DNA of 6,054 bases from contig JAPSIU010000176.1 of the NCBI GenBank assembly GCA_031178565.1, positions 1-6,054 on the forward strand, read 5' to 3'. The position numbers and the translations under genes are program-made. The notes under the pieces are model-generated. The model was given only the letters and a program-made list of their open reading frames with translations, had not been told where the DNA came from and ran no database searches. Origin of the DNA: Leucobacter sp. Its GTDB lineage: Bacteria; Actinomycetota; Actinomycetes; Actinomycetales; Microbacteriaceae. Within the stretch, counting starts at the first letter, position 1; each line of letters starts with the position of its first letter. Shown piece by piece: positions 6,032-6,054 of this stretch.

Positions 6032-6054
6032 GCGCGCCCCCGAGCCGAGATGGT

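Noticed and set aside
5946..6054. CRISPR array
   Set aside because: Only two copies, the repeat is tied to inverted arms covering most of the period, the spacer is itself palindromic, and no cas genes are seen.

Overview
The window is a high-GC, densely packed chromosomal segment of an actinobacterium. Codons ending in G or C dominate throughout, and the proteins resemble Corynebacterium/Mycobacterium homologues. The style of the penicillin-binding protein and of aspartate-semialdehyde dehydrogenase suggests a Microbacteriaceae member (Leucobacter or a relative), but that family-level placement is inference. All six genes read as intact core genes apart from the first, which is cut by the window edge.

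Left part (1-1349, + strand): the 3' end of lysC (aspartate kinase, C-terminal ACT domain) followed 14 bases later by asd (aspartate-semialdehyde dehydrogenase). Together they form the usual actinobacterial lysC-asd operon for the first two steps from aspartate towards lysine, threonine, methionine and diaminopimelate. A 94-base convergent gap (1350-1443) with overlapping inverted repeats separates it from the next block.

Middle part (1444-5117, - strand): a two-gene operon read right to left. It holds a bifunctional PASTA-containing penicillin-binding protein of the PonA2 type, then, 5 bases after its stop, a membrane-anchored metallophosphoesterase. From memory, the same pair occurs in Mycobacterium tuberculosis as ponA2 (Rv3682) and Rv3683. 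A perfect 15-bp stem-loop lies inside the first codons of the metallophosphoesterase gene. The penicillin-binding protein gene has no Shine-Dalgarno sequence and has a TANNNT box exactly 7 bases before its ATG, so its mRNA may be leaderless.

Right part (5233-5878, + strand): divergently transcribed, a 55-residue DUF4177 protein and a RidA-family protein separated by a single base. A 14-bp stem-loop terminator follows. The last ~110 bases hold an exact 24-base direct repeat and an inverted arm shared with it. This looks like the start of a tandem or palindromic intergenic repeat element that runs off the window.

Functionally the window joins diaminopimelate/lysine precursor supply to peptidoglycan polymerisation. 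The link is probably only positional. The DUF4177-RidA pair beside ponA2 is a recurrent actinobacterial neighbourhood whose joint role is not known to me. I see no clear new defence, mobile or biosynthetic system. The least explained elements are the terminal repeats and the stem-loop in the metallophosphoesterase start.
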